From Thermovenabulum sp049701175 (lineage in GTDB: Bacteria; Bacillota; Thermosediminibacteria; Thermosediminibacterales; Thermosediminibacteraceae), in the NCBI RefSeq assembly GCF_049701175.1, contig NZ_JBNATW010000021.1, positions 1 to 45,453 of the forward strand: a stretch of 45,453 nucleotides of DNA, given 5' to 3'. How positions within the stretch are numbered: the stretch's first letter is position 1; every line of letters starts with the position of its first letter. This document shows positions 42,477-45,453 of this stretch, in pieces. The position numbers were made by a program, and so were the translations under genes. Below the pieces are notes generated by a model. The model did not search any database, was not told the DNA's origin, and saw only the letters and a program-made list of their open reading frames with translations.

Positions 42477-44435
42477 TCAAAACTGCTGCAGTTCATCCGC
42501 CAATGCTGCTATCTCTTCTATGGCTCTTGCGAGCTCTCTTATACCTTCCGCCTGCTGTTTTCCTGCTGTAGCTGCTTCCTGTGCTGCCCTTGACGCTTCT
42601 TCCGCAGCAGCCGCAATCTGATCAGTGCCCTTTCTTACTTCCTCAATGGCCAATACACTCTGTTTGGCTTCTTCCGCAATCTCCTCCGTTCCCTTTGCTA
42701 TAACTTTCATTTCTCTATCTATTTCTTCTAAGTCCTTTAACGTCTTTTTCGCTTTTTCTACCTCCTGAACTGTAAACTCACCTATTTCTTCCGTATCCAT
42801 CAATACAATCTTTATCTGTTCCTGTATAGACCTAACAAGCTCTTTTATCTGCTCTGCATTGTTTGCACTGTCCTGAGCTAAATTTCTGATATCTGAAGCG
42901 ACAACTGCAAAACCTTTGCCATATTCTCCTGCCCTTGCCGCCTCTATTGCTCCGCTGACAGCAAGCATATTTGTTTGAATACCAACGGTAACAATGGTAT
43001 CTACGATTTTATCGATTTTCTTGGCGCTTAATTCCAATGCCTTTATTTTTTCGATATTAACCTTATTTTCATTTGCTGCTTCTAAAATACCAGAAATCAG
43101 TTCATTAACTTTTGCTTTATTGCTTGCTAGTAATTCTGAGAGTTCTTTAATTTTATTAAGAGAAACTTCAGCCTGTTCACTGATTGTCTTCATTCCTTTC
43201 TCTATCTGCATAGCAGCTCCAGCAGATTCTTCAGCCGCTGCCGCCTGCTGTTCACTACCCTTAGATATTTGCGAAAGCGCTACCATGATCTGGTCTGCCG
43301 ATTTGCTTGATTCTTCAATGGCAGCAGAAAGTTCCTCAGCGGCAGCTGCAAGGCTTTCAGCCGATTTTTGAGTATCAGTAGAAGTTTTCAATTCTTCCGC
43401 CATCTCAGCAAGATCCGATGCCGCCTGGCTTATGTCAGAAAGGGCCCTTGTTTGCTGTTCTATTGCCTGCAAGGACTCCTGTGTCGCTTTTGCCTGCTCC
43501 TCAGCACCGCTCGCAATTATTTCAGCCCCTTTTTGGAATTCCTGCACAGCCTGCAAAGATTCTCTGCTAAGATCATTCACTTTGGCTGCTGCTTTTATGA
43601 CTTCTTCTAAAACTTTGATAACATTAATCAGCTCTTCACTTATTACTTTTCCTTTCTCCACCTGTGAGCGCGCTTTGGCCGCTGATTCATTAATGGCATC
43701 TACAACAACCTTTACCTCTTGCTGAATGTTATTTACAACCTCTCTTATATCATTAGCAGCCTTTTCTGAAGTCTCTGCTAATATCCTTACTTCATCAGCA
43801 ACCACGGCAAATCCCTTGCCGTGTTCTCCAGCCCGCGCTGCTTCTATCGCTGCATTCAACGCCAGCAAATTAGTCTGATCAGCTATCCTGACGACAGTTT
43901 TAATTATATTTCCTATGTTTTCTGCCTGTTTTTCCAGCTGAGCTATAAGCCTTGCTGACTCCTCGTTTTTAGATGATGCCTTGTTGACTCCTTCTATCAG
44001 TTTATTTATATCCTCAGCCGTTTTCTCAATCAGAACTTGAATAGCTTTTCCCTGTTCTAATGCACGTTGTGCATTTTCTGATGCCTTTTCTGCTCCTTTA
44101 GTTATTTGCTCAATTGCTGCCAGCGACTCCTGGGTAGTTTTGCTTGCTTCCTCTGCTCCACTGGCAATCTGTTCCATTGAAGACCTCAGTTCTTCAACTG
44201 CGCCTGAAGCCTCTTCCACCCCTGATGACAACTCTTCAGTAGCAGCCGCAATTCTCTCCGCTGCCTGCTGCCTTTTTGCAAAGGTTCGAGCCTTTTTCCT
44301 CTGCATTTCAAGCTGTTTTTTATCAACATTATACTTCGGTATTTCTGTATCAAAACTTCCGGTTTTATTATTCTTTATAGCATCTGTTGGCTCGCCACCT
44401 AATGGTGCAAGGGTCTTAAAACTTTTTTCTGTCAT
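42477..44435 (-). CDS. Soluble methyl-accepting chemotaxis protein with two signalling tips
   Basis: The 652-residue product is almost entirely coiled coil, with no transmembrane segment and no recognisable sensor domain. Two separate receptor hairpin tips are present. The first is at about 183-215 (IADQTNLLALNAAIEAARAG), the second at about 480-512 (TVGIQTNMLAVSGAIEAARAG, slightly divergent). Each is flanked by Glu/Gln/Ala-rich heptads like methylation helices. It is cytoplasmic. The input may be a partner protein or an intracellular signal. GGAGG lies 10 bases before the ATG. It heads the che genes, after the HD-GYP gene. Confidence 0.9.
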   Translation of the reverse strand: MTEKSFKTLAPLGGEPTDAIKNNKTGSFDTEIPKYNVDKKQLEMQRKKARTFAKRQQAAERIAAATEELSSGVEEASGAVEELRSSMEQIASGAEEASKTTQESLAAIEQITKGAEKASENAQRALEQGKAIQVLIEKTAEDINKLIEGVNKASSKNEESARLIAQLEKQAENIGNIIKTVVRIADQTNLLALNAAIEAARAGEHGKGFAVVADEVRILAETSEKAANDIREVVNNIQQEVKVVVDAINESAAKARSQVEKGKVISEELINVIKVLEEVIKAAAKVNDLSRESLQAVQEFQKGAEIIASGAEEQAKATQESLQAIEQQTRALSDISQAASDLAEMAEELKTSTDTQKSAESLAAAAEELSAAIEESSKSADQIMVALSQISKGSEQQAAAAEESAGAAMQIEKGMKTISEQAEVSLNKIKELSELLASNKAKVNELISGILEAANENKVNIEKIKALELSAKKIDKIVDTIVTVGIQTNMLAVSGAIEAARAGEYGKGFAVVASDIRNLAQDSANNAEQIKELVRSIQEQIKIVLMDTEEIGEFTVQEVEKAKKTLKDLEEIDREMKVIAKGTEEIAEEAKQSVLAIEEVRKGTDQIAAAAEEASRAAQEAATAGKQQAEGIRELARAIEEIAALADELQQF

Positions 44436-44505
44436 ATCTGAACAACCTCCGTATTTTCGTAATATTTTTAGTTTTCTGATATTTTGTCACGCCCATTTAC
44501 TTAGA

Positions 44506-45078
44506 TTAACTACATTGCTGTTTCATATATTTTTCCACAACATCGTGAAAGAAAATTTTCAACAACTCAAGATCAAATTGCCCTTTCGAATTATTTAATA
44601 TCTGGATAGCCTCAATAACGGGCATCGGCTCCCTATAGGGCCGTTTACTAGTAAGAGCATCAAAAGCATCCGCAATCGCTATAATCCTCCCATAAAGGGG
44701 TATATTATTCCCTTGTAAACCCATCTTATAACCCAATCCGTCATACCTTTCATGATGATAATAAACCCCGTCAATTACGTCTTTAGAAAAACCAAGGCTT
44801 GATAGCAAATTTCTGCCAATCACCACATGCTGTTGCACTATCTGTTTTTCCCAACGGGTGTATTTCCTTGTTGTTTTTAAAAGCCTATCTGGTAGTCCTA
44901 TTTTTCCGCAATCATGAAGCAAAGCTGCAACATATAGTTCCTTCATCTCTTTACTGCTTAACCCCAACGAACACCCTAAATTATAAGAATATTTTGCAAC
45001 ATTTCTGCAGTGAATTGCCGATGCTCTATCCCTAGCAAGAAGTACGTAGTATAAAGAAAGAACAACACTCCATGCCAA
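44506..45078 (-). CDS. HD-GYP domain protein with altered GYP motif
   Basis: The 190-residue protein consists of the HD-GYP domain alone. The metal-binding residues are present: HD at 55-56 (LLHDCGKIG), H84, HHE at 108-110 (YYHHERYDGLGY), and D137 region (AIADAFDALTSKRPYRE). The third residue of GYP is Lys (GYK), so cyclic-di-GMP hydrolysis cannot be taken for granted. No receiver or sensor domain precedes it. The start is a TTG, with a stop just upstream and only a weak GGGGG site, so N-terminal truncation is possible. It is 70 bases upstream of the receptor gene. Confidence 0.8.
   Translation of the reverse strand: MAWSVVLSLYYVLLARDRASAIHCRNVAKYSYNLGCSLGLSSKEMKELYVAALLHDCGKIGLPDRLLKTTRKYTRWEKQIVQQHVVIGRNLLSSLGFSKDVIDGVYYHHERYDGLGYKMGLQGNNIPLYGRIIAIADAFDALTSKRPYREPMPVIEAIQILNNSKGQFDLELLKIFFHDVVEKYMKQQCS

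Positions 45079-45453
<375 letters not shown>

Overview
The window looks like a piece of a low-GC, anaerobic, probably thermophilic Clostridia/Thermoanaerobacterales-type genome. The reasons are AT-rich DNA, strong AGGAGG-type ribosome sites with frequent TTG/GTG starts, an ornithine racemase-like and a proline racemase gene, PepV, and PucR regulators. It ends in a run of about 56 T, so the right edge is probably a contig end. Almost every gene lies on the minus strand; proline racemase is the only clear plus-strand gene.

Layout. (1) 1-3.1 kb: a PLP amino-acid racemase (ornithine racemase type), ComM and YraN. (2) 3.4-6.5 kb: proline racemase (+) and histidine ammonia-lyase (-) converge on a bidirectional terminator. 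A decayed transposase N-terminus lies against the proline racemase stop. (3) 6.6-20.5 kb: a long minus-strand operon. In transcription order it encodes a peptide-type ABC transporter (SBP, two permeases, two ATPases), DUF917, an M29-like protein, two Asp/Glu-racemase-like proteins, DUF917, a racemase-like protein, an M29-like protein, a racemase-like protein and an unknown protein with a Cys tail. It ends at a hairpin at 6611-6640. (4) 20.8-21.9 kb: a PucR-type regulator. (5) 22.1-30.3 kb: a second minus-strand operon with almost the same enzyme set but an OPT-family transporter: M29-like, OPT, racemase-like, DUF917, DUF1177, M29-like, unknown Cys-tail protein, AroM. It ends at a strong terminator at 22117-22168. 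(6) 30.4-34.6 kb: a degraded M29 C-terminus, PepV dipeptidase, another racemase-like gene and a second PucR regulator. (7) 34.7-45.1 kb: a chemosensory operon (HD-GYP, soluble double-tip MCP, triple CheW, CheB, HEAT protein, frameshifted CheR, CheY, CheA, HPt-P2-STAS protein) with its own terminator. No flagellar or pilus gene is visible.

How it may work. Regions 3 and 5 are twin catabolic operons. Each pairs an uptake system with the same kit of poorly characterised families, next to PucR regulators. The most economical reading is import and breakdown of small peptides or cyclic amino-acid derivatives such as hydantoin or thiohydantoin-like rings. The racemases would interconvert enantiomers, DUF917 would act on the ring, and the M29-like proteins would act as metal hydrolases. 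This is inference: the families and their co-occurrence are seen, the substrate is not. The chemosensory operon is unusual because the phosphorylatable P1 domain of CheA sits on a separate protein that also carries P2 and STAS-like domains, while the CheA itself keeps only a degenerate P1.
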